This document shows, in pieces, positions 1 through 11,900 of a stretch of DNA of 64,000 nt. The first letter of the stretch is position 1. Every line of letters starts with the position of its first letter. This DNA comes from Archilochus colubris (taxonomy: Eukaryota > Chordata > Aves > Apodiformes > Trochilidae). The notes under the pieces were generated by a model, which made no database searches, had not been told where the DNA came from, and worked only from the letters and a program-made list of their open reading frames with translations. The stretch spans positions 124,472,292 to 124,536,291 of the forward strand of contig CM041084.1 of the NCBI GenBank assembly GCA_023079485.1, written 5' to 3'. The position numbers and the translations under genes are program-made.

Positions 1-3000
1 AACTTTTTTAGGTATGACCACTGACTTTCAAGTTATACAGGGTTATATTCAATAAAAGTCAAGCAAGTGAAATATTTGTGCACCTTCATTTCTTCAAGTA
101 AAATGATAAGTAACTTTCCCAGCTTTATTCAGAAGCAGCTGATACCTGTTCTTGTGAAGTATCACTTCTTTGCTCTCTTCTAGTGATCCACAAAATCTCT
201 AGAGGGCTCTCAGCTCTCATATTCTCTCTGCGTAAGCTGTTTTCTATACTTACCACCAAACTTCACTTTTATGGGTTCTGGATCTAGTCTCTGAGATGAT
301 GCAAAACACCTGCTGGAGTCTCCTTGTTTACAATTTGGAAATCACAGATAGGTTGGATAACTTTTCTACAGCTCTCTTAACTGTTCCTTCTGCTCAGTAT
401 TCCATTTTGTAAATACTATATTAAAAATGTGAGAGTGAAACAGATGTACATGGATGCATTGCACTCAGTCTCTTGAAGAAGCAATTCAGTATTACAACCA
501 CAGGTAGAACTCTAGAGAAGTAAGGCATAAGGCTTTAGTAAGCACAGTCTTTTGGCAATGGCTCAGCTCTTGAGAGTCTGATTTAACTCATAATGGAATA
601 AGAAATTTTTCCATTTTAATAGTGGACTTAGTCACTCATTATATTTATTTCTTCAGTTATTTCTGAAAAGAAAACATGCAAGGAACAAGAACCTTTGGAT
701 GAGAATCCTGTAACAATCTAATGCAGCAGGAGCTGATTTTTCCTAGACTTTATACCAAGAATTATAAAAGTACCTCAGAAATTTCCCAAGCTTTACTCTT
801 TTGTGATGAAAGAAGGACGCTGGCAATTATAGTAATTCATGTGGTTATACATGAGAAGTCTTTTCAATGACTATAATTTGACCCTCTGTGTGGCTGCCCA
901 GTGCCATAGCTTCAGAGCTTTTTTCTCACATTCTCAGCGAAATGCTAATATGGGAAATTTCTGTAGTTAAAGATTAAAGCCTCTTAGCTGCTGAGATTTC
1001 TGTGAAATATGTTAATAACTTGGAAGAATAAATGTACCTTAATATTTATACTGAAAGCAAAATTTATACATTCTGATTTCAAGAGTTTTGGAAATGCATA
1101 TCTCTAAATCCAGTAATGAAGACACAATTATGCTACAAAGAAACAGGGCAGTTCTTAGATTGATACTTTGAATGTACACAGGCTTTTATTAGAACAATCT
1201 TGTGCATGCCCTGTACCTAAATTCAGATTAAGTTTCAAATAATTTCTTCATCCCTCCTGACAAAGCCCTAGTTTTAATGGTGATTAGTATTATGTGGAAA
1301 AATACCTAGCTGAAGTGCAAAGTTCATGCATATGTATGAGAAGTAAATATAACTGTCCAATCTAAATCTCTTGGCCAACTATGTGACTTTGCTTCTTTGA
1401 ACAAGAATTTTTCTTGTAGTTCTTCAAAATGAGACCAGGCACTCTTGGGTTAATGATCTCTTATCCTACACATCTGAAATGAGAAGCAAAGAATCATGAG
1501 GGATGGAAACAATACATAGAGGTGATAGTTTGCTGATCAGTCAAGGACCTTGCACTAATTCCTGGTCCCTTGAGCAAAGCCTAAATAAAGGCATTTGGGA
1601 GGAATCACTGTGTCAGGATTGCTAGAAATAGCCACCTCCTCCACTCTCTGGAAATGAATTATGAAACATGAGCAAACACAATCTCTTACCTATTTCTGTG
1701 AGTCATTTTTGTATCTTTGTCCTCACCACCATCAATAGCATCCAGGCTTTGGCTGATGGATCTTCAAAATTGCAGATCTAACCTCCCACTGTGTTCCTGA
1801 GAGTTTTTTTATTTACTGACACAGAGTATGCTTTTGTTGAGCAAGTATCCATGACAGGTAAGGAATGTGGATTCATGCTGTGCTTTCTGTTGTAGAACTT
1901 CACCTCTCACTAGCAATACTGAAGAATTATTGTTCTGATATATTTCAGCCCTTGAAAAAAAGTAGTTAGGGGGTAGGATCTAGAAAATAATTCTAGAAGT
2001 GCTCAAGTTAGTTTTAACATCTAAACCATTTAATGGAATATTTAAAGGCATTTGAACCCTAAATGTCTTCTGATAAAGACATGCCACAGTGAACACGGTC
2101 AGAGAAAGAGGGAGAGCTGGGGCATTTTAGACTGGGAAGTAGAACTGCTGTTTAAATTTACAGAGAGTGTGAATTTCTCTTCCAGATTTTCTTTATGTGT
2201 GTCCAAGACTGAGGATTTTATCACATCAGTTAATACAAGGGATTGCAAATGAATGGTTTGCATAAGCTTAAAAAAATTATCCTGTTAATCAACTATTTAA
2301 CATTTGACTAGTCCTTTTCACTTTAGACTTACTCTTTAAGGTCAATGTTTGTGCCATCTGGATAATAATGTGACACACTGGGTAGCAGTGTAATGGCTCT
2401 CTAGAATGTTCACTGAATTCTGTGTGGTGAATTTGTTTTTTTTTTTTTAATCTTTTGACGGGTGGATGTTATCTGCTGAATTTTAGCCTCACTTTTTAAC
2501 TGCTTTTGATCTCTGAACTTGACTGTAACTCTTACTATTGATTTATATTAGAGACCAAGTCTGTCATATTTTTTGTTTGTAAACCTGACCTTACCAATAT
2601 CTAAAGCAGCAGTAGATTTATTAGTGACAATGCATAGGTGGTACCCATCAAATTGTGACCTCTGGTCTGCCCTGAAATAAATTTCTGTATCTCATCAAGA
2701 AATTAGGACAACAAAACTTTTTTAAAAAATTAAATTTCTAGTGATTTTATGCATAGGATGAATCATCAAGAATCCTGGAATCCTATTTCTAACTATCTGA
2801 TTATAAGCTACTCTCAGTGTTCTGGGCTGCCTACCTGCTTTAGATCCCTTAGGCCTCTGAAGAAGGCCTTATTAAATATTTGCACAATTCCTTTATGCAC
2901 AAAACTCATTTATACCCTGCCAGCCTATGAAATTGTTTGACTTGTGATTGATGTGTCACTGCCATGATGCCTGTCTTGATGTATGGCTGTGAAATTGTGA

Positions 3001-5500
3001 TAAGCCTTCATTTTTTGGTGGGGAGAGTTTTAATGATTCTGTGATATATTTATAAAACTTTTTAAAAACAAACAAACAAACAAAACCCCAAACCCTAAAC
3101 AAAAACAAAAAACCCACAAAAAAAAAAACCAAAAAACAAACACAAAACAAAAAACCAAACCAAACCAAAAACAAACAACAAAAAATGCCCAGACATTCTG
3201 GAAGGAGCTCATCTAGAACAGCCCCTGCTTAAAGCACAGGGAATTTCAAAGTTGGATTAGATTGCTCAGGGCTTTGGCTTTTCTCCATCCTCCTTCTGGA
3301 TGGGCAAAGAAGTTCCTTTAGTGAGTGCAGGGTACTTCTGGAAAAATGGAGAAGGTAGGGAAGCCCTCTGTGTGGCAGCTTAGGCAAATTTATCAACCTC
3401 AGTTTATGAGTAGAAGAGTCAGAGGAACTCAGTTTCTTACTTCTTTTCCTCTCCTCAGAGACATTTTCTCGTTATATTCTCCCTGACTGAACACTAATTT
3501 GGTTTTCAGAAGAAAAATAAAGCTGTTTTTACAACAATGCACTGAGAAATTGAAAAAAGTGAAGAGAGATGTTTGTTCTAGCTCAGCAAATGCTGCACCA
3601 GAAAAAGATGTGAAATTATTCAGACCTGGGGTACACCTCATAGTCCTGAAATGGGCTTTTGTTATATGTGCACTGTAGACTTGCCAAGACCAGGGAGACC
3701 AGCAAGGGTACTATGAGTCACTGGAAGATGCTCTGGATCTGCATATTAGTTTGTTGAGTCAAGGAATTGAGAAGATGGCAAGAACTGGAAGTAAAAAATG
3801 AAGAAGAGGTGGGAAATATTATGGGATATGTAAGGCAGAAATACATAACTCCTGTGTACCTTGTTCATGTTCATACCTCCCCTTTTACTATTGCAAAGTT
3901 ACTGGAATACCTTGAGTGGTTCCAAACATTGATCTGTTATCTCACCTCAAATTGTTCATTGTACACACATATGTAATTAATTGTTCCTTGGCTGATATTG
4001 CTCTTTAGCTTCATTAACTCTTCTCATTTCTTGGTGTTTACCTCTCTGATGATATGCATATACAGACAGCTGTCACTTCCCCACTTGTCATTTGTTCACT
4101 AGGAAAAGCACCCTTTTATAGTCTCCTCTTGTAAAGTCTCCTCTTTAGTTCCCTGGTCTCCCCCGCACCTGTTCAAATTCATTCTCTCTCAGCTTCATGA
4201 AGATAACAAACCTGCTTCAGAGGAGGTCATACCAGGGTCTCTCAAGTGCATTGACATCCCCTGATTTGTACTTGGTTTCTTGTGAGCAGTTCCTGCCTGG
4301 TAATGCTTGTTGATACTTTATGACCAACAAATCCCACTCTTTCTCCTTCTCTTTTACTTCCTCTTCAGACCAGAAAAAATGAATCAGCCAAGATCAGGAT
4401 TCAGGACCATTGTGTTGCATTTTCTGCTAATAAATTTCACTCATTGTAATTTAAACAATGTTTGAGGGTACTGGACTTTCCTGTATGACAATCCCACACT
4501 TCCAACCTGTGCCATTTTCATTTTTCTTTAGCCAATTTGTACTTTTGTCCCCACTTCACTACTATAAAATAAGATGATCTCACTACTTCTTATTCAGAAA
4601 GTCTAATAAAGTTTAAATCACAGTGATTGACCTTTCAGTCCAGTGTCTTCCTCTGTCCATTCAGGCCCTGGTGCTAACCTCTGTATTCCACAACTTGCCT
4701 GATGATTTCCTGTGTCAGAAGAACATATTTTAGGAGTCCCACTTTTGATTTCTGTGTGTCACATTCAAGTCCCATGAGGAACACGTGTTGGCTAATGAGT
4801 ATGTCAACAATTTTAAGTGCAATTCGATGCATAACAACCTGCTAATTGAAAGGACAATTAGAGCTGAAGCAAAACAAACAGATCCTATTCTTAATTTGAT
4901 AATAAAGATTTTATCTGGAGCTGCCAGGAACTGGATCTTCAGCTAGCTAAATGATTTCCAAGAATCCTCGCAGTAGGAAGCAACACCTTTTCAAAGACTA
5001 GGGGCAATGAGCATTAGTGAATTTTTGCCCCGAGGCTGTTTCCAGATGCCATGGAGGCAGCACAGCACGGAACAGTGCTGGAGCCCGAGCCTAGAGGTGG
5101 GAATTTCATAGGGAAGGGTGAGAACCTCTGACAGCCCTTGCACACAGAAGCTGTTGGACTCATCCCCGGCTGCCCTCCAGCTCAGGGTTCTGCTGTCTGT
5201 CAAATGGGAAACAAATCGCCACTGCAGTGCTCTCAGGAGGGATGCAGCCCCTCCGAACCTGATGCAGTCTCATGCCAAACAGGCTTTCTGGAAACCACCG
5301 TAGCAAGCCCCAGCCCGCCTGCCTGTATCCTGGAAATTTGATTTCAGAAACCAACCAGCCGAAGCTTCCTGTGATATCTGCCTGTCTGTCTGCCTGCATT
5401 CATATCTTACTAGGAACTGGAAAATATTCCTAGAGTGTCGGTTCCCATTTCTGGACATTTGTGCTTGTCCCTATTCCCATGTACTCGATGGGGAGGCAGC
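1..5500. other. Upstream intergenic DNA
   Basis: The region is AT-rich with no exon of a carbonic anhydrase or other recognised gene on either strand. The only clear structure is the A/C-rich tract at 3061. The G+C content rises from about 5000 towards the CA3 promoter. Confidence 0.7.
3061..3186 (+). repeat. A/C-rich (AAAC/AACC) low-complexity tract
   Basis: About 125 bp almost free of T and G are built from aaac and aacc units. Open frames on the other strand rich in Phe, Val and Leu are composition artefacts. Confidence 0.9.
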
Positions 5501-5830
5501 CGGCACCAACCCCTTTCCCCTCACCAGGCCTTCCCAGCCCAGTCCCGGGAGTGCTCCCTTCCCCGCATCCCCCCAGGACCGGCACAGCTGTGGACCCACG
5601 CCAGATCCCTTGCGCTGCCCCACGCCGAGATCACCCTCTGCACCCCCCCTCTCTGATCCCCTCTGCCCCCGTCCCCTGGTTCAGGGCTGAGCCGCCGGGA
5701 GGTCGGAGGGGGCTGGGGGCGGCCGTCGTGTGCCGGGGGCTCCTGACAGCGGGCGGTGCGAGGCAGCGCGGATCCCCACGCCCCCGGCGGTCGGGGCCCC
5801 GCCGTCCCTCCCGTCCCGCCAGCGGCGGGG

Positions 5831-5862
5831 AAGGGCATGGAGTTGGCGGGAGTCTATAAAAA
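5831..5862 (+). promoter_or_regulatory. CA3: CA3 core promoter block with TATA box
   Basis: TATAAAAA lies at 5855-5862, 82 bp before the ATG, which places the expected transcription start near 5885. The 32 bp ending in this TATA box match the CA2 promoter at 58221-58252 at 30 of 32 positions. The block begins aagggcatggagttggc. Confidence 0.8.
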
Positions 5863-5936
5863 GCCGCCGTGGGACAAGGCCACCGTTCTGCCAGAGCCAC
5901 CGGGAAAGGCTGAGGCGCGGCGCCGGCAGCGACATC

Positions 5937-5982
5937 ATGATCAACCCCAACTACTACCCCTGGGGCTACGACAGCGACAACG
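5937..5982 (+). CDS. CA3: CA3 coding exon 1
   Basis: The exon encodes 15 residues starting MINPNYYP and leading into the family motif WGYDSDN. It ends after the first base of a Gly codon (phase 1), followed by the donor gtgagt. CA2-type proteins start MSHHWGY, so this N-terminus is four residues longer. No other in-frame ATG gives a shorter family-like start. Confidence 0.9.
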
Positions 5983-8900
5983 GTGAGTGGGGGCAATGGG
6001 TCACGGCCCAGCCCGGCCCGGCCCGGCCCGGCCCGGTTGCTCTGCTGGCAGCATCGTGGGTGCAAAACCCAGGGAGAACCGGAGCCCCCGCGTCCTGAGT
6101 GTGCGTGAGGAGGGGGAACACGGGGCCCAGGCGCGGCTGTGTGGTCGCCACTCGCAGGTGTGGCAGAGGTGGAGCTGGTGGAAGGAGAGGCCGTGGCAAA
6201 GGTCTCTAAGTTAAATAATGGCAGCCTTTCTGCTGGTGGTGTATTTTAAATTTTGAGGTATCTTTAAAATCCAGCTTTAGGTTAGCCCTTGATGCCAGAG
6301 CAGTGCACGACTGTAGCACAGCCACCATCCCTCCTGCCTACTCATTACTGTGTTCAGTTGATGTTCTGTAGCTAAGCAAAGCCAAGCTTTCATTTGTTGT
6401 GACACAAGTATAATTCATGCTTAGCTTGAAGAGATTTTCATTATATTTCACTGTATTTTTTTCTAGGACCAGATCAGTGGCACAAAAATTACCCATTTGC
6501 CAAAGGACGGCACCAGTCACCTATTGAAATCAATAATGACGATGTGCATTACGATAGCTCCCTACTACCATGGTTTGCTAGTTATGATCCTGGTGCAGCT
6601 AAGACCATCCTCAATAATGGGAAAACCTGCAGGGTTGTATTTGATGATTCTTTCGACAGATCAGGTTAGTTTTGGTTTTATCTTAAGGTGATACTATATG
6701 CCAGTGACTGTTTCTCCAGTTGTTTGGAAGACAGTGTGCTCTGAATGCTAATGGCTGTTAGAAGGTCTCTGTGCAGTCTTTGCATGACATACAGGTTTCT
6801 GTGACAACTGGTAGGAAAGGCTTGGGACTACTTTAAAGTCCATAGATAAAATTTTAGGGAATGGGGAGAGCTGCAAAGAGGCTTGTTGCAGAATGAATGA
6901 AGCTGTAAGGTGAATTTCTGAGCTTGCAAAAGCCATTGCAGGTGTACTGCTTTCTAGGAACAAGGCATCCAGGCTTTATCTATGAGGAGCAAATTCCATT
7001 CAAACTATTTGAGATGCCTAGTAGAACATCTTTAACTGTGTATATGGCTGAAGTTGGAATGTTTGAAAACTACCCCGACAAAACTGTACTTTTTATAAAC
7101 AGAGTAACTAACCAGATCCTACCACAAAGTCACAGTATTTAATCCATCTGTCCCTTTGACATTCATGAAATTTTATCTTAATGAGGATTAGAGGGCTGAG
7201 AAATTCCAGTGTTTTGGTTTTAATTATATAACAGTAATGGGCTTGATTATAAGCTTGGGTAAGTTATAACAAAGCTGGGCTGCATCAAAAGAAGTGTAGC
7301 CAGCAGGTCAAGGGAAGTGATTTTCCCCCTCTAGTCTGCTCTTACGAGACCCCACCTGGAATAATGTGTCCAGTTCTGGAGTCCCTAACAGAGGAATAAC
7401 ATGGAGTTGTTGGAGCAGGTCCAGAGGAGACCCACAAAGGTGATCAGAGGTCTGGAACACCTTTTCTATTTAGACAGACTGAGAGAGCTGGGATTGTTCA
7501 GCCTGGAGAAGAGAGGGCTCTGGGGACACCCTATAGCAGCCTTCCAGTACCTGAAGGGGGCCTACAGGAAAGCTGGGCAGGTACTTTTTATAAGGGCATG
7601 TAGTGAAAGGACAAAAGTTTAAGCTGAATGAGGGTAGATTTAGATTAGATACTTGGAAAAAATTCTTTACTGTGAGGGTGGTGAGGCATTGGAACAGGCT
7701 GCCCAGGGAAGTTATGGCTGCCCCCTCCCTGGAAGTGTTCAAGGCCAGGCTGGATGGGGCTTTGAGCAACCTGGTCTGGTGGAAGCTGTCCCTGCCCATG
7801 CAATGGGGTTGGATCTATAGGCGTTGGATCTATATTAAGGTCCCTTCTGGCGCAAACCAAAATGGCAACATGCAATATGCTGCATTTATAATGCATAGCT
7901 TTTAAGAGTTAATGGGTTATATATTTTGAAGAGATATATCTGTTCCATTTAGCAGGTGCTGGAAGTATTTAGTTTGTGTTGGCAGAACTGCTCACATTTC
8001 ATGTCAATGCTGTTGGCTATATTCCCTTGGAAAAATGATTGAAAGAAGTATGAAATTGCATTAGTACTGCAGTAAAAGAAAAAATAAAATGCATATCTCA
8101 GTATTTGTTGTTGTATCAAGGTCAGCAGAATTGTGTTATTATTTATGGGACATTAAGAGAAGGAAGAAGAAACATCAATTTCAGTAAAATATTGAAAATT
8201 CTGTCTTCCACAGGGTAAAGACTCCATTCTTAACTGCATTAGAAGTTCCAAATTCTATTACTACTACTATTCTATTACTACAAGGAATTTTACTAATAGG
8301 TTGATTGATCTTAAATATCTGTGGGCATGGATTTCATTTAATGGATTTTTAATGAATCTCGTGGGTTTCATGAAAACCGAGGACCAAGTTGCATGTGAAC
8401 TATACTAGTTAAGACACTATCAAAACTCACAAATGACTTTGCAGTCAAGACTTTGATTAGTTTTCTAGCAAAATGGGAATCTTTAATGTTATTTGAATAA
8501 AAAATGTTACTAATGTCAGATAACACAATGTATCAGTAAAGAGGTATGGCATATGAGAAGACCTCCACGGTCATTACTTCGCATTTTTTACCATCTTTTG
8601 TATTTATTCGAATAGCATCAAATATATCAATGGTTGCATCTTCTGCATAAACATCAAAGTAATGTTTTTTTATCATTAATCAGATTTTGCACATGAGGGA
8701 GTATCAAGGCACAGCAATCTGCATTGCATGGGTGCAACACAGTGGCCACATAGAGCAGAAAGTTTTGGAATGTTCTGAATTATTTTTCAGATTAACTGCT
8801 CAGTAACTGCTGTGTTCTGATCTCAGAACTAAAAAGTGACTCACTGGAAAAAAAGTAGGTGTACTTCACAACTCTTTGAAGGCAAGAGACAGTCAGTGTT

Positions 8901-11900
8901 TATTATTATGTCTCCTCTGTTATGCCATTGCCTGCAGAGTCTGTGGGTGGTGTTCCTTCTCTAATACAATCCTAATTGCAGAATGAATTCCACTGTGCAC
9001 AATCCTACTGACATAGGCATGTTTCAAGTTTTTTAGGATATTTACAGTGATTTACTTATTTTTATAAAAGAACCATTAGCTGAATCATGCTTAAATAAAT
9101 AGTAGCAATCATATAGGAATCTGTCTGCCTGTCTGTCTATCTATTGGAATTATTTCTGAGTGAACAAGAAAATGTTTATTTTTATTTATTTTATTTATTT
9201 ATATTTATGATTCTGACTTTTTCACTTTCCACTTTTCAGAGTGGTCATACCCATATCTATAGTTCTATCTAGATTTTCATTAGTGGTAGATGAAATAGAT
9301 TGATTGCCAGATAAATTGCAAAAGTGATAAATTACTAGGGTTGTCTTCAAATTTTACTTCCATTGTGTCCTCACTGACAGGAATACTTTGAATATTCATC
9401 ATTTGGACAGCTTCTTAGGTTAGGGAGAAACTCCCAGGGAAAGTGCCATCCAATAGAATTTGGGTATTATGTTGAAAAAAGCCTTATTACTGTTAGCTCT
9501 TGCATCTCAAAATGCAGGAAAAAAAATGGGAGCTGAAATCAGACTCTCCTATGCTGCTGTGCCAGATAAAACCCATACCAGAACTTTGATACTTTGGCAG
9601 CCTACCACTGCTATGATTTTTGGCCTGAATGGCAACTCAGATATACACTTTTAGATCCAGCAGTGACTGATTTTGTTTTGAATTAGGGCTGAGATCTTAT
9701 TTCTACTAGCAGAGTCCATTTCCTTTTAGAATAATAAAAAAAAATTCATGCCAGAGGAGTGTCCTTACAGCACCTAACTGATGGGACCATTGTCATGATG
9801 CTGTGTGAGATCCACAGCTTGTAACTTCCTTACCGTTAGCAACTCTGGCTTCCTTTGTAATACCTTGGTTAGATCAAGGTTTTCCATTGTTTAATAAACA
9901 GTAAAGATACCAAGTCTTGTACTGGAATCCAGAAAGAGGTGCTGGGAGAGGTAAACTGAGACTACATGAAATCAAGGTAAACTAACACTACATCAATCTT
10001 TCATTTTCTCATTTTGCTTTGTTATTGTCTTTGTTATCTTTGTTAACACTTCTGTGGAAGTTAATTGGCCAAGAAGATTCCTACTTTTAATGACTTTCTG
10101 ATTTAAATGCTTGAAGTTCCTCAGTACAGGCACATTTTCTTGCAAGGTTACCTTGATACTGTTAGCAGAATCTTTCAATTTCTTGTCAAAGGAATGGGTG
10201 ACTTTGGAAGTGGACGATGAAAAAAAAAAAAAAAAAAAAAAATAATCAGACAGCTATGGTGAGCATGGAAAGCTTGTTGCTTATCAGTCTGTTTTAGCAT
10301 GTCTAGAGTTTGTAGACAGAACTTCCTTGAGTACCACTTGGTGGAAAATCTCATTCATCTTTGCAAATGAGATTATGATTATCAACCTCTGGTGAATAAA
10401 CATCTATTTGTTGACTTGTTCTAAAACAATGAAAACCCAGTAGCTAATTAAAACTGGGGGAAGTCTGTCTATAGACACTCAAACTTTGGTTGATTCCCTC
10501 AACATCTCACATTATGCTTACTGAAGTTATAACAGAACAAGCCAGTAGCCATAACAACAGCACAGCTAAATCCCAGTGCTTGTGTAGCTGTGGTACATAG
10601 CACTGTACACCACAAAAGGCAGCAAAGCTAAATTCTTCCTTCAGAGTTTAACACATCTATCATTTGTAGTATTTGCATGAAGGTACTATTTGTGTTGATA
10701 TGAGCACAACAGAGCTTGGGTACAGGGAATTTAGGAGTTGAGTTTCTGTTAATTTGGACTTCCATTGTTGGAGGTCAAAAAGCTTGAACAATGAAGGCCC
10801 TGCTGGGGCTGTGGTTACACAGTGGACTGTCAGTTTTCTGCCCCTGGAGGTGGAGATTTCAGCCCCACTGTTGATGAAAGAGAAAGAATATTTGGGAGCT
10901 CACTTATGAACAGGCTGTGATCAAGAAACACAAAACTGGGAAAGGTGTGTTGCAGTGCAGCTGAGGTTGGGTGGCACTCTTACAGACTTCTGTCAGGCAC
11001 TTTCCTTTCTCAGACTGTCCCTGCAGGAGTACCAAATTCTTCTGCCTATATGGTGTGTGCTTAAAGAATATTTCAGTGAGAACTGAAATTTGAGTTCCAA
11101 ACGCTTTTAGGAAACGTGTTTTATCCCTGCAGTTAGGGAGACTGCTTCTGCATAGAGATCATCTTTTGAGTGGAGCCTTTTTTTAACATCTAAAGTGTGG
11201 CACTGACATTAAAAAGCTTTGTTTTTTATATTACACTGTTGGATTATGTTATAAAGCAGCATAACAATAGGTCAAATGTCGTTTTCAGTTATCATGCAGT
11301 AATACATTTAATCTAATTTCACTGTGTTTCACCAGTTCATGCTATGGATTTTGCAAGATGTGTGGATCATAAATCCTGTAAGAACAGTCCTTTCTTGTTT
11401 TTATTAACACAGCTCACCTCATGAGTCTGTTAGGTACTCCTTGTGCTTTCCCAACTGACTTTCACAGTGTTTTATTCACCACAAATGGAAGGCACTTGTG
11501 TAGGCATAAAGATTTTAACCTAGTGAGGGTAGATCAAAGTGGACATCAGTGCAGATTAACAACCAGACCCCTAACTTAGCTGCTCAGCAAGTGGATGCAG
11601 TTATTTCAAAACCTCATTGTCACATTCCTCGTTAAGGACATGGCTACTAATGAAGGTAAAGTGAGAGGAGTGGCCCCCTCCACTCAGGCTGCATCACAGC
11701 TTTATTTTCCTGTGCAAACACACAGTGAGATACAGATTATTCTCTTGCCTCAGTTGCATCCTCCAGTGCAGCACTTGCTCTCTCTGGGCAAGCATCTTCT
11801 GATTACATAGCTAGTGTAAAATAACCTTTATTTTGTTAGCCAGTTCTATCTCATGCTTCTCATTTTATGACAAGTCCAGTAGAAGGTGAGTGTTTTCACT

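Larger units (their letters stand above)
5560..6140. promoter_or_regulatory. CA3: CpG island over CA3 promoter and exon 1
   Basis: The segment is rich in G+C and CpG, in contrast to AT-rich DNA on both sides. It spans the TATA box, exon 1 and the first part of intron 1. Bounds are by eye. Confidence 0.75.

Noticed and set aside
3085..3096. Telomere-like aaaccctaaac within the A/C-rich tract
   Set aside because: It is a single occurrence inside low-complexity DNA, and the vertebrate telomere unit is different.
5461..6098. Overlapping Pro/Arg-rich frames around the CA3 promoter
   Set aside because: Same G+C effect. Only the segment from 5937 that splices to exon 2 is supported.
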